A stretch of 64,000 bases of DNA from Shinisaurus crocodilurus. Lineage: Eukaryota > Chordata > Lepidosauria > Squamata > Shinisauridae. The number at the start of each line of letters is the position of its first letter. Within the stretch, counting starts at the first letter, position 1. The notes beneath the pieces were generated by a model, which was not told the origin of the DNA, searched no databases, and worked only from the letters and a program-made list of their open reading frames with translations. This document shows, piece by piece, positions 1 to 11,500 of this stretch. The stretch spans positions 129,078,274 through 129,142,273 of the forward strand of contig CM037877.1 of assembly GCA_021292165.1 (NCBI GenBank), in the 5' to 3' direction. The position numbers and the translations under genes were made by a program.

Positions 1-120
1 GACGGGACCCCGCGCTACCAGCGAGGCGGATCGAGTGGTACAGGGATTTGGGCCTTCTGGGGGGGGGGGTGCTCGCCGAGAAAAGGCGAGCACCCCCCAA
101 AGGTAGGATTAACACCCCTA
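1..120. other. Window edge with a strong GC hairpin
   Basis: No gene is seen. A perfect 14-bp stem (GGGGGGTGCTCGCC at 64-77 against 85-98, loop GAGAAAA) sits just outside the DIRS terminal repeat. It may belong to another small element cut by the window edge. Confidence 0.5.
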
Positions 121-208
121 GATTCCATAGCTGAGGAAAAAATTGGGCGATAGCTCCTCCCCTTTGCGCATGCCCTTAAGCGCAGCTCCCATCCGTTCCC
201 TCATTTCC
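121..208 (+). repeat. DIRS left inverted terminal repeat
   Basis: From GATTCCATAGCTGAGGAAAA onward it matches the reverse complement of 4841-4928 over about 85 bp with only a few mismatches. Confidence 0.85.
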
Positions 209-369
209 TTGAGACTGCTACTGCATTTTAGGAAAAACCCTTGGCATGGACCTCAGCCCCTAGATGCCCCCCACAAAAATTAGTATCCCACGTCCCTCAG
301 TAAAAAATAAGGAGTAACACTAGAGGGGAAGGAGGGTGGGTTGTGTAAATGCACAGATGACCACTCGAA

Positions 370-505
370 GAACCACAGTTACAGGTAAGCAACCTTGGAG
401 GACCACGGGAATGGGGCAGGTCATCACGTATGCCAGGAATGCCGTCCACTTCCTGGAATAAGAACGACGGGTCGACGGTTTCCGAGTGGCTTGGATGACT
501 CAGGT
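370..505 (-). pseudogene. Stub of DIRS tyrosine recombinase
   Basis: After RNase H the minus strand reads RKPSTRRSYSRKWTAFLAY, the start of the SAM-like N-terminal domain of tyrosine recombinases. It then runs within about 60 codons into the terminal repeat region. The catalytic domain (Arg...His-x-x-Arg...Tyr) is absent, so a deletion of several hundred base pairs is inferred. Confidence 0.7.
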
Positions 506-753
506 GACCTCGTCTGTAAGTGTAGTGAGGTCCGCTAGTGGATGTGCCAAACCGTGAGGTGAAGCATCTCAGGAGAGGGGTGTGTGATCGATCCTGAACC
601 TTGTGTCAGCAGTGCTGGGCTGGACGGCAGCGGTAGGTATTCTCCACGAGAGAGTTCCAGTAGGAGTGTCTCGGAGTGTCTCAAGCCTGTCTCGGTTTGG
701 TGTGACAAGGATACAATCGGAACCTTCCCGCCTGATCTTTGCTATGATGCGGG

Positions 754-2437
754 TCAGTAGCGGAATGGGGGGGGGGAGATATAGTAGAGGCCCTTCTTCC
801 AGTGGAGGAGAAAGGCACCCATGAGTGACCTCGGATCCCAGCCTCCCTGGCTGCAAAACCGGGGGCATGCTGCGTTCTGTGATGCTGCGAAAAGGTCCAT
901 CGTTGGTGCGCCCCAGGTATCGAAAAGGTTTTCACGGACTTGAGTATCGAGTCTCCACTCGTGCTGGTTCAGTGAGCGTCTTCTGAGAGCATCCGCAAGA
1001 ATGTTGTTGTGGCTGGCAATGTGAATGGTTACTAGTGAAATGTCCCTGGCAGTAGCCCATTCGAACATCTGGATGGTCAGTGCTAGCAGGGTGGACAAAC
1101 AGGTACCCCCTTCTTTGTTTATACATGCCACCACCGTCGTATTGTTGGTCACTTGTACCCAATGACCTCGGAGGAGACGCTCCAGGGCCCTGAGTGAATT
1201 CCATACTGCCTTCATTTCTAGGACATTGATATGTTGTTTTTCTTCGACAGAGGTCCACATGCCTTGGATGGTGTGGCTGGCACAATGTGCACCCCAACCT
1301 GTAAGAGAGGCATCTGTGGTGAGGATTATAGAGGGGTCCGGTTTCATGAACTGGAGGCCCTTCGATAGGTGCGGTTCGTGCATCCACCAGCAGAGGGAAT
1401 CTCGAACTCAAGGTGTGAGATGTAGATGCGTCCGAGGGCTATCTGTCTCGGGATCGAAGTTGCGTATCATCCAGTATTGAAGTGGCCTCATTTTGATGTG
1501 AGCTAGTGGTACTACTGAAATCGTCAATGCCATGAGGCCAAGAAGATGTTGGGTCAACTGTGCTGTGGACAAGGAAGACCGCTGGATCTTCAAAGCTAAG
1601 GTGAGTATAGTCTGTAGACGTTGTGCTGGTAAGACCACCCGGCTGACGTTGGCATCGAGCACTGCCCCAATAAATTCTATTCTTTTCGTAGGTTCTAGTA
1701 CGGATTTCTGCGGATTGATGCAGAGTCCCAGGTTGTCCAGGAGGGTCAGTGTGGTCCGAAGAGCAGCAGAGAGAAGTTTCTTTGACGAATCAACAACTAG
1801 CCAATCGTCCAGGTAAGGGTAGATTTGATCCCCTTTCCTTGGAGGCTTGCGCAAACCGGGGCCATGCATTGGTGAACACCCTCAGTGCTGTACAGAGGCT
1901 GAATGGCAGGACGACAAATTGGTAGGCTGCATTGTTCAACGTGAACCTTAGATATTGCTGGCTGTCCCGGTGGATTGAAATGTGGAAGTACGCGTCTTGC
2001 AGGTCTATGGATACGAACCAGTTGGTCCTGTGAAGTAGAGGCAATATCGACTGGAGCGCCACCATCCCGAACTTCTTTGGGGTGATAAAGAAGTTGACGG
2101 TCTGTAGATCTAGTATAGGGCGAAGTCCTCCATCCCTTTTCAGCACCATAAAGTACCTGGAGTAGAGGCCCGCTGCCTGACTCACGGGGGCAACTCGTTG
2201 AATGGCCCCTTTCTGGAGTAGTACCTGTACCTCCTGGAGTAACGGTGGAGTGACCGGTGTGGTGCGGGTGCTGGTAAAGGAAGGGAGGACATCAAACTCT
2301 ATGCGATACCCTGTAGCACTGTCTGTAGGACCCATCTGTCTGATGTGATGTTCCTCCAGGACGGGAAATATTGGGCCAGTCAGTTGCTGTAAAAAAACAG
2401 GAGACTGTGGCAGGATGTTGTTGATCGGAGGCATCAA
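754..2437 (-). pseudogene. DIRS reverse transcriptase and RNase H (broken)
   Basis: Minus-strand frames at 1790-2437, 1408-1869 and 754-1383 cover the enzyme. RT motifs visible are LKRDGGLRPILDLQTVN, FVSIDLQDAYFHISIH and YLDDWLVV (the YLDD catalytic box). RNase H follows with ILTTDASLTGWGAH and the helper motif NVLEMKAVWNSL. The order and the TDASLTGWGAH box are typical of DIRS elements. Frame changes near 1800 and 1390 disable it. Confidence 0.85.
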
Positions 2438-2475
2438 ATGTGGTGCTTGGCAAAGTCCCCTCCTTTACGGGAGCC

Positions 2476-4560
2476 TCAGTAGCGAGACTGGATGTTGGAG
2501 TGTCTCGGTACCGACAGCTGCTGCTCACGAGGGCGCCGATCTGTCAACCGTTGGAAGTATGGGTGGTACCGAGTCAAAGGAGTCTGGAAACAGCCCCAAC
2601 GGTGTGGTCGATATTGTCTAGGTTGAGGGCCCAGGCCCATCTTCTTTGCATTGGCCCTAGCTTTCTGAACCGCATCAAGGGACTCATCGGTAGAGGAGTT
2701 GAATAGTCCCTCTCCATCAAATGGGAGATCTTCGATTTTAGCGTTGACCTCCTGCGTTAGCGAGGTGGATCTCAACCATGCGTGTCAGCGAAGCATGGCT
2801 GTGGCCACCATGCACTTGCTGTGGGAATCAGCCTGTGTGGGCGGGGGGCGGTGTTGAGCTGCTGTCTGGCAATGCTGGTAGCTTCAGCTTGAAATACACG
2901 TGCTAGTTCCCTTTTTTCTTCGGGGAAATAGTTACACAGAGCCCCAATCTTTTCCCAGAGGAAAAGCTGGTAACGTGCCATGGCGGCTTGGTAACTATCT
3001 ACCCGGAGGCCAAGGGAGCTGGAGGCATAGACTCTCCTCCCAAATGTGTCCAAGCACTTGCCTTCTCAATCAGAGGGAGTGGAATGGTTTCTGCTGGAGC
3101 CGGACTGTGCCTATTCAACAACGATGGAGTTCAGGACTGGATGGGAGAAGAAGAATTTAGTGTCCTCCTCTCGCACCCGGTACATGGATTCAAGGCATCT
3201 ACCGGTGGCTGGGGTCGACGCTGGAGCTTTCCAATTGCCCTTGACTGTGTCCAGTAAGGTAGGTAGGAATGGGATCAGCATAGGTGTTGACTCCGTATTT
3301 GAGATGACATCGTAAATAGGATCCCTAGCTTTGGGTTCCTCCACTTTTACTTCGATCCCTAATGCCTGTGTCATGCGTTGCACATGTTTAGTCAAACGGC
3401 CCAGATCCTCAGACAGTGAGATAGATGCCTGTGAGGAAATTTTATTTATTACATTTGTTAATCTGTGTGTCCGGAGAGGATGAGTCCAGAGATGGAGAAG
3501 CGACTGATTCCAAGTCGGATCCATAGTCTGCTGATGAAGCCAAAGGGCTGGGTGCTGAACGGGGTAAGAAATGAGAGGATGGAGATGGTGGGCAAGGCTT
3601 CTCAGGAGGCACCGATGGTCTGCTGGGCATTGTTCTGAGCGAGGCGAACCGAGGTGGCACTGGTCGAGGTGATTCAGACGCTCCTCGGTATCAATGATAT
3701 TGTCGGTACCGAGGATAGTGTCGCTTGTCCCATGGAGATTGCTCCTGTCTGTAGGTGTATCAAAAGTCGTCGTGTTGAGAAGTGTATTGAGATCCATCTG
3801 TCGAGGCAACTGAATACACAGATCCTTCTCTATAGATCGGGGACCTAGATCTGTATCCGGAACGGATGCGATGGTCAAGCTGTTGAGGTCTATAGGAAGG
3901 AGAGTGAACTCTCGGTAGTTCCTGTTCTACGAAGTCAGTTGAAGTAGATTCCAGAGGAGCGGCTGGGAGAGGCAAAGAACCCTCCTGAACCAGCTCGTGT
4001 CTTGGTGATTCTATGATTTCGCCCTCAGGGACCAGAGCATGTAAGGCTCTGGGAACTGACTATTCTCTCGGTGTCAGGGAGCAAGACTTGGTTAGGACAT
4101 CCTCGGTCCCGGTTGGCTGACTTCGAGAGATCGGACTCATAGCAGACATCGAGGTCGTGATAGGATGCTTGAGCTCGACAGAAGTAGGCATGGGCCTCTC
4201 GGTCAGCACAGTCTGCGAAGGGGAAAGATGGGACTTTGCATCTTTAGCCTTCCCTGCCTCTTTGTATTTCTTTCAACGTTCGGTATTGTCCTTTTGCTTA
4301 TGAGGCCTCTTTTTTAATTTTGGTAGAACAGCCTCAATCGATTTGCCTGGAGTCGCTGGGCACTCACTGGTGACTGTGTGAGAGGGTGGAGTTCTTGGCC
4401 AAGAAGTGGACGCCGTTGTTGTTGTTGGTGGCGTCTTAACCGCCTTGAATGCCTTATGCCATAGGCCTGCCTTGAGCTTATCTGCTCTATGCTTGCATGC
4501 CTGTCAGGTAAAGGCTTGGCAGTGGTGGCATGTATCTACCACATGCCCTTCCCCGAGGCA
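2476..4560 (-). pseudogene. DIRS gag-like region (broken)
   Basis: Two minus-strand open stretches, 3111-3878 (255 codons) and 2772-3053 (93 codons), are offset by a frame change. The second has the YQAAMARYQLFLWEKI and YFPEEKRELA motifs that I associate with DIRS gag proteins, including a predicted helical segment. Upstream sequence to about 4560 is Ser/Pro-rich with no clear motif. Function is inferred from position upstream of the RT. Confidence 0.6.
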
Positions 4561-4840
4561 AAATAAGCAGAGTGAATGACTGTCTGCCGGCGGAAGCTTA
4601 GCTTTGCATTTAACTCACTTCGGAAATGCCGCTTTGATTGGCATGCCAGAGAGGAAAGAAAAGGGAAGAGAGGAAAAGATAGTATTCTAAACTATTCTAT
4701 ATTACTATTTATTTATTTTTTTTGGAGAAAAACTGGAGAAAAATGGAGAAGAAGCAAGGAGGAAAGTAGAAAGAAAGAGCCTCAGCAACAGTACTTGAAG
4801 AGAGAAAGCTTCCTAAACGATCTGCGAGAGCGGTCGAAGA

Positions 4841-4928
4841 GAAACTGAGGGAACAGGTGGGAGCCGCGCCTAAGGGCATGCACAAAGGGGAGGAGCTCCC
4901 GCCCAATTTTTTCCTCAGCTATGGAATC
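4841..4928 (-). repeat. DIRS right inverted terminal repeat
   Basis: Inverted partner of 121-208. Both contain the GCATGCCCTTA-like core and the CTGAGGAAAAAATTGGGC block. Confidence 0.85.
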
Positions 4929-5399
4929 TTCCCTAATGAATTCCGCATACATGCAGAAAGCCCATATATGTGTGATGCACAGAGACCACGAAGACGAACA
5001 AAGGTTTCCTCTGTTTGTGGACTAAACAGCACAAAACTAGCACCAAAAAAAATTGGCATAAGTTTTGAGTGAACATGACAATCTTGGTTTTGGTGTGTTT
5101 AGCAGGGCCCCACACTGGGTATGTGAATTACTCAGTTGTGGATGGCAGTACAAAACTCAGGATTGGTGGCCCAAACCTAGCACAAAACATTGGCATACGA
5201 ATGTGGAAATGGTTTTTTGGGTGTGTGTGTGTGTTTAACTAGGAACCCGGATTGGATATGTCCATACACACTAGTGGGTGGTGGCACAAAACAGCACAAG
5301 ACTAGCACAAATATATTGATATACATCTTGAGGGGATACTAAATTTTAGGGTTCATAGTTAACAGAGATGTATTATTTAGTAGGTAAGACACAGATTAC
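4929..5399. other. Intron 7 sequence, nothing recognised
   Basis: Unique-looking sequence between the DIRS element and exon 7. It has a short GT run near 5220-5235 and no other recognisable feature. Confidence 0.5.
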
Positions 5400-5546
5400 C
5401 TGGATTGCAATAGGGACAATCTTCTTCTCTAAATTCTTATACAACAAACAGATGGGAGCAGCTAAATACTGTATTGTGCCAGGGTCTGTCTTGTTGACTT
5501 CAACACCATCCAGAATTTCATAATCCACTATGAAAATATTCCCTTG
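5400..5546 (-). CDS. ALOX5: ALOX5 exon 7
   Basis: 147 nt, in frame at both ends, with the acceptor CTTGCAG and donor GTAATC. It encodes [19 protein letters not shown] through IVPIAIQ. It is the last exon in the window; exon 8 onward must lie more than 5.4 kb downstream, off the left edge. Confidence 0.94.
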
Positions 5547-8500
5547 CTGCAAGAAAGAAAAAGAAAACATACACAGCCTGTTTAGTTTGGTTTATTTGTT
5601 CTCCCTGTAGATAATGCTACCGATTTAGCTTGTATTTTCCCTTTAAAGTTTGTGTGTGTGTGTGTGTGTGCTGGTTTTTAAGCGTGTAACAAGCTCTACC
5701 TTGTTGATGTCTTAAAGGTGACCAGGGTTTCCCTTGGGCTGCGGGGGCCCTGGATTCCTTACATGTGTGAATTTTAGCCCTGCCAGGATGGGGTGAGTAG
5801 TTCTACAACTGTAAGTACTTTTACAGCACAGTCTTCCAGGCGCTTGTGGACTCTAAAGGGAGATTTATGGATGTTTATGCTGGGGTTTCTGGGAGAAGTC
5901 ATGACATGGCTATCTTCTGGAACTCCCCTTTGGCAGACAAGCTAGTCACTGACAGATTCTTCACCAGTGTCCCTGCAATGGTGAACAGCCTCGCCGTGAA
6001 CCCTCTCATTCTGGGTGACCAGGCCTTTGCACTTCAACCCTGGCTTATGGCACCATACCGGGAGTCTACGATGGCAAAACAGAAAAACTTCAACTACTAC
6101 CACAGCCATGCTAGGCTCCCCAAAGAGTGCAACACTTAAAGGCACGGTGGCACTCCCTCTATACACATCTGGATGTGGAGAAAGACCTCGTGCCAGATGT
6201 GATTGTGGTTTGCTGCATCCTGCACAACATCTGCGAGTCAAGGGGGGCATGTTTCTTCAAGACAACCCCAACCTCCCTGGAACCAGGTGCTGAAAATGAT
6301 ACCGTTGCTATCGATAGGTGCGAGAAATGAGCCCCCACCGCCTCCCCTGAATTCAGCATCCGAATCAGCTACTCAGAAAGAAACTAGAAATATCTGTTCA
6401 GCAATCTCTGAGTTGATCTGGGCCCATTACCCACATGCTTAAGTCGTGCTTTGTCCAGAAGGTGGCTGAAGGCTTAAATTTCATTATGTCTTTGAGAAAC
6501 AACTATTCTTTAGGGCACAATCCCATTGATTGCACCCTCGTTGATCAGAAGCCCCTGAACATTCTGATCATTCAATGCAAGGCAGGAGCAGCAGCAGCAG
6601 AGGCAACCCTTGTCTCCCTGTCCTCCCGCCCTGCATATTTCACTGGACAGGCTTTTTAGCCCATCTAGTGACAGCACTTCACAATGAGAGGGAAGGAGGC
6701 TGGAGGAGGCTCAGGATAGCTCATATCCTGCCCTCTCCAGTCTCCTCCCTGCCCCCTCCCCTTTCCCCCTCTCCAAGGTTGATTTTCTGACCTCAGAGGA
6801 TAGCTGGTGCATTTCTTTCCATATCTGATGTGAGGGGACAGAGGAGAGGGGGCAGATCTCTGGCTCCCCCTTCTGAGGTTGGAATGCTCATCTCCAACCA
6901 TATCTATGGCCCCTCAGACAATGTCTAGGGGCCATAGGATTGCATCCTTAATTTATTTAAAATATTTTTTACCACCTTTCAAGGCAAAACTTCCCAGAGG
7001 CAGTTTCCACAGTAAAATTTTAAAACAATAAAATATAAAATACAATTAACTAAAACAGCAGCATAAAACATTTAAAATAACAGTAAAAACTCCAGTTTAT
7101 AAAATATAAATGGGAATCCATTCATTCAAAAGCAGACTGGAACATCCAGGTCTTTAAGGACCATTTACAAAAAGCCAGGATGGGTGACATGCACCCATCT
7201 TTAGACATGCATAGGATTGCACTACGGCCAGAAGTAAATCCCACTGTGCTAAATGGGGCTTACTCCCAATTAAGTGTAGACGAGTCTGCAACTTTAGAAT
7301 TAGGCACACACACACACCCCAGCTTGATCTGAATGTTATTGTACAGTAGAAACTGTCTGATTCAATAACAACTCAATGTTCAGACTGCATGTTCTCTGCT
7401 AGGAGGGGAAAGCACTTCTCTTTCAAAGAATTTAATCTGCTCCTACAAAATTCCTGAAAGGCTTTTCAACTGAAGAGTACAATAATAATTAAATAAGTCC
7501 CCATTCTATGTTGGTACCTTTATCTCCTCTTCCAGAGTCAAATTCCTCTCCAAACTGCATTCTACCATTTCTGTGGTCACTGGTAACTTCTTCGGTAATT
7601 CTGTGCACTTTTGGATCAATACAGGATTGCACCCATTCAAAAACTGGTACCCAAACATAAAATCTTCTTGCCAATGCTTCATTACGTACTCTGAAGGAAA
7701 AATGAAAATGAAGCTACAGGTTGCTTTTAATAGCAGTCTAAGCACAAAATATTAGCAATTTTATATAAAATTACAAGTCAAAAAAGAAATTTAAAAGTTG
7801 GGGGGAGACTGAGCTTGAAAATGATGCTCAATGTAAAATAATTTTATATAACATGTGGAGGAAGGGGGGGCTGGCTGACCTGCCACACCCCCACCCTTTC
7901 CTACCCAAAGGACCCAAGACCCCCAGAGATCTCAAGATACCAGATTGCCAGCCTCAGCTGTCTGCAATCCTACTTGAATCTCTGTTCAGGGACTTGCCTT
8001 TCTGACTGTAACCTGGATTTAGTTGCTGGAACCACAGAGCAATCCACAAACACCATGTGGGGTAAAAAACCAAAAGGCGGTTTATTCAGGTAGCATTTTA
8101 CAACAACCAATAGGGAAATGAGGGAAGGACACAAAATTAGAGAGAGACACTTTGGTACAAAGTAAAGCTGCAAAATAACAAAACCTACTTCTTTATATCT
8201 CTCAGGCTCACAACTCTGTTACCTGAGGTTCAGTTCTCTTCCAGGGTTAGATCCAGCACAGCCTTGCTGCCCGGGGGGGATTACCACACCTACCCGAAGG
8301 TCCGAGATGGGTAGCCTCCCACAAGGCTTGCCTTTACCAGAGCCCTCATTCAGCTAATTTCACCAGGAGCTACCTGGGGTCGAATCCTGAGGTCTCCCGA
8401 AGGCTTGGGCCTCTGCTTGGCTGGCCGCCATTGCTCCAACAGCCGGCAGCCACGCAATGACCAAAGACAAAGACAAAAACCACACGTTGGGAAATATAGC

Positions 8501-11500
8501 TCTTTCCCCCTCCCCTCCTCCTTCCTGTAGCTTTGCTGCTTCTCAGCCAATCAGGGTGAACTTCACCTGGCCAGGCAGGGAGGGGAACTCATGACTTTTG
8601 CATCTGAAAAGCCGTAGACAGGCACCATGTCCCATCCGATACTTTATGCACATTTAGCCTCCTCCCAGCCCCCCAACTGGCCTTACTTGGTTTACACATG
8701 AGGAGGCATGTGCGTGTGTGCGTGTGTGTGTGTGTGTGCAGGAACCCTCAAAGGCTCTTTTCTTCACATAACATAATGTGCCCAACGGATATGTCTTATT
8801 CTGGGGCACTAGGAGAGAGAGAACAACAGAAATTATATTAAAATTACTGGATATTAAAATAGTTAAATCAAAACACATACAAACATCAACTATATAATCT
8901 ATCTGTTATACTATCTACAATCACAGATATATAGGATCTATAATCTATGATGTGAATACACATCATAAAGGCAATTTTAAATAGGTATCCATCATCTGAT
9001 CTCTGAAAAGTAGAACACTGTTTTTTAAAAACAGTATGACCTTAATAAAAGCTACACATAGTTGTTGATTAAACTATGTCATATAAAGATCAGATTGTCT
9101 GCAGTGTTCTGCAAACTCCATTATAAAGAAAGGAAATATTTATACAATCAAGGACACAGGTAACTGAGCCAGAAAGGAATAATGTGTAAAGGTCTAAAAT
9201 GAAGATACCCAGTCCTGTACACCAGATACACTAGCTGTGGAGCTTTAGGATATAGTGAAATTCCTGCTATGCTGACATATCTCCAGACATGCCTCTGTCA
9301 GTGGAAATATGACAGCACAACTTTGTGAATATACCACTACACCTACGCACAGCCATATCTGCCCTGCCAGTGCAAATCTGCCAGTGTAGGGGCAAAAATG
9401 GGGTGCAGACATAGATTTAACAGGAGCGGAATGAAAAAACCTTCAGCCAGAGTTTTAAAGCTGCCAACCATGCTCTTGTTATAATTGGGCATTCACCCAT
9501 TTCCAATAGTACAACCGAATTAGGAACACATCTCGGAATCTGAAGAATTTGCAAGAATTTAACCTGGTCAGTATTCATCTCAGGTGTTACAACTCTAATA
9601 GCAGCACCATACAGCAGTTGTGAAACTGTCTTTGTATTAAAAACCTTCACAGCTGGGTGTATATACTGACCTCCTTTATTATTAAAAAAAACCCCATAGA
9701 ATAGCAGACTGACTAGTTAGGGCTTTCTGAAGGACAGAGGATCTATGACTAGCCACGCATTTGTATGATGGAATACCATCCCCAAGTATTGAAAACTTCT
9801 AACTTGCGCCAGTGTTTGACCATCAAGAGCCCAGATCCACTGGAAGAATTTTTTCTCAAATACCAAAACCTTTGATTTTTCATAATTGATTTTTAAACCA
9901 TTTTGTACACAGTAGTTGAGAAACTTCCCTAGCAAATATTTTAGACTCGGTTTGGAATGTGACAGAATGACTGTGTCATCAGCATATAATAAGATGCATA
10001 TTTTCCTGTTACCAAGTTTTGGTAAGTGCTCATCAGGGTCATTTAAAGGAGTTTCAAAGTCATTTAGGAATAAATTAAACAATGTCGGTGCAACTATGCA
10101 AACTTGCCTAACCCCTCTGGTCACGAGTATTTCTTGAGAGAGCTGCCCCTTAGTACCACATCTAACTTGAAGAAGACTGTCACTATAAAGAGATTTGATA
10201 AGAAAAATGTCTTTTGTCAACTATACTATCCAACTTTTGCCATAATATGGCCCTAGAAAATAGAATCAAAAGCCACCCTCAGATCCATAAATGCAGCAAA
10301 CAATTTCCCTAACAAAGGTCTTGTGTATTTCTCTGCAAGATGGGAAAGGACCATGCAATGCTCAAGAGTACATTCTCTCTAAATGTACCTTGGGCATCTG
10401 TGAGTACCGTATATTACTGTTTCCAGAAAAAGGGACAGTTTGTTACATAAAAGGCTGGGATATCACTTTCCTACTACTGATAGCAGGCTAATATGCCTGT
10501 AATTCCATGGGTCATTGTCTTGACCTTTCTTGAAAAGGTACTACTGTCACTTTCTTCCAGCTAGCAGGGATTTTACTTGAATTAATAATTGTTGTGAATA
10601 GGGCAGCCAAAAGTGGTACTCACCAGTGTTGATTAATTTTAATAAGTTCTGCAGGGACAAAGTCAGTACCTGGAGCCTTGCCACTTTTAAGTTGCTGTAT
10701 TAAATCTAGACTTCCTTTACCAATACTGGCGCCCATTCAGGTGCAGCTAATAAAATGTTTTCAGAGGAATGACCAAGGTCAAAGGCAGAACCTGCTGGAT
10801 CTGTAAAGGTAGATTTAAAATGATCCTCCCAAACCGGAGCCGAAATACAAGAATTTGGGGCTTGAGACCTAGAACACAAGGCACCTGAAACTAGCTGCCA
10901 AAAGGTTTTTGCATCGTTGTTAAGGGAGGCACTCAGAAGCAGTGACCATGAATTAACGTCGCTCTGACAGTTTTTGTGACGCAATAGAGCCTTATATTCT
11001 TTTTTTTAACTGAAAATAACTAGGAGGAAGAATAGTTGATCCTGATCTTCTATATGATATATAAGAATCTCTCAATGCTTTTTTCATCATCAGGGACTAA
11101 TCTGATCTCATTTTTTTGATCGGGTAACCTCCCTTGTGGACTGTGGGAATGCTGTGGACATAATATATCTGGACTTCAGCAAAGCTTTCAACAAAGTGCC
11201 TCATGATATCCTGATTAGCAAGCTAGCTAAAAGTGGGCTAGATGGAACAACTATCAGGTGGATCCACAATTGGCTACAGAATCGGACTCAAAGGGTGCTT
11301 ATCAATGGTTCCTTCTCAAACTGGGGAGAGGTAACGAGCAGGGTACCACAGGGCTCGGTCCTGGACCCAGTGCTCTTCAACATTTTTATTAATGACTTGG
11401 ATGAGGAGGTGCAGGGAATGCTTATCAAATTTGCAGATGACACCAAGTTGGGTGGAACAGCTAATACCCTGGAAGACAGAAACAAAATTCAAAGAGATCT

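Larger units (their letters stand above)
121..4928 (-). mobile_element. DIRS-type retrotransposon, internally deleted
   Basis: A tyrosine-recombinase retrotransposon in ALOX5 intron 7. Inverted terminal repeats lie at 121-208 and 4841-4928. Read on the minus strand, the order is gag-like region, reverse transcriptase, RNase H, then only the first residues of the recombinase before the terminal repeat. Frames are broken, so the copy is dead. DIRS elements integrate with a recombinase rather than a DDE integrase, and no target duplication is expected. Confidence 0.85.
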
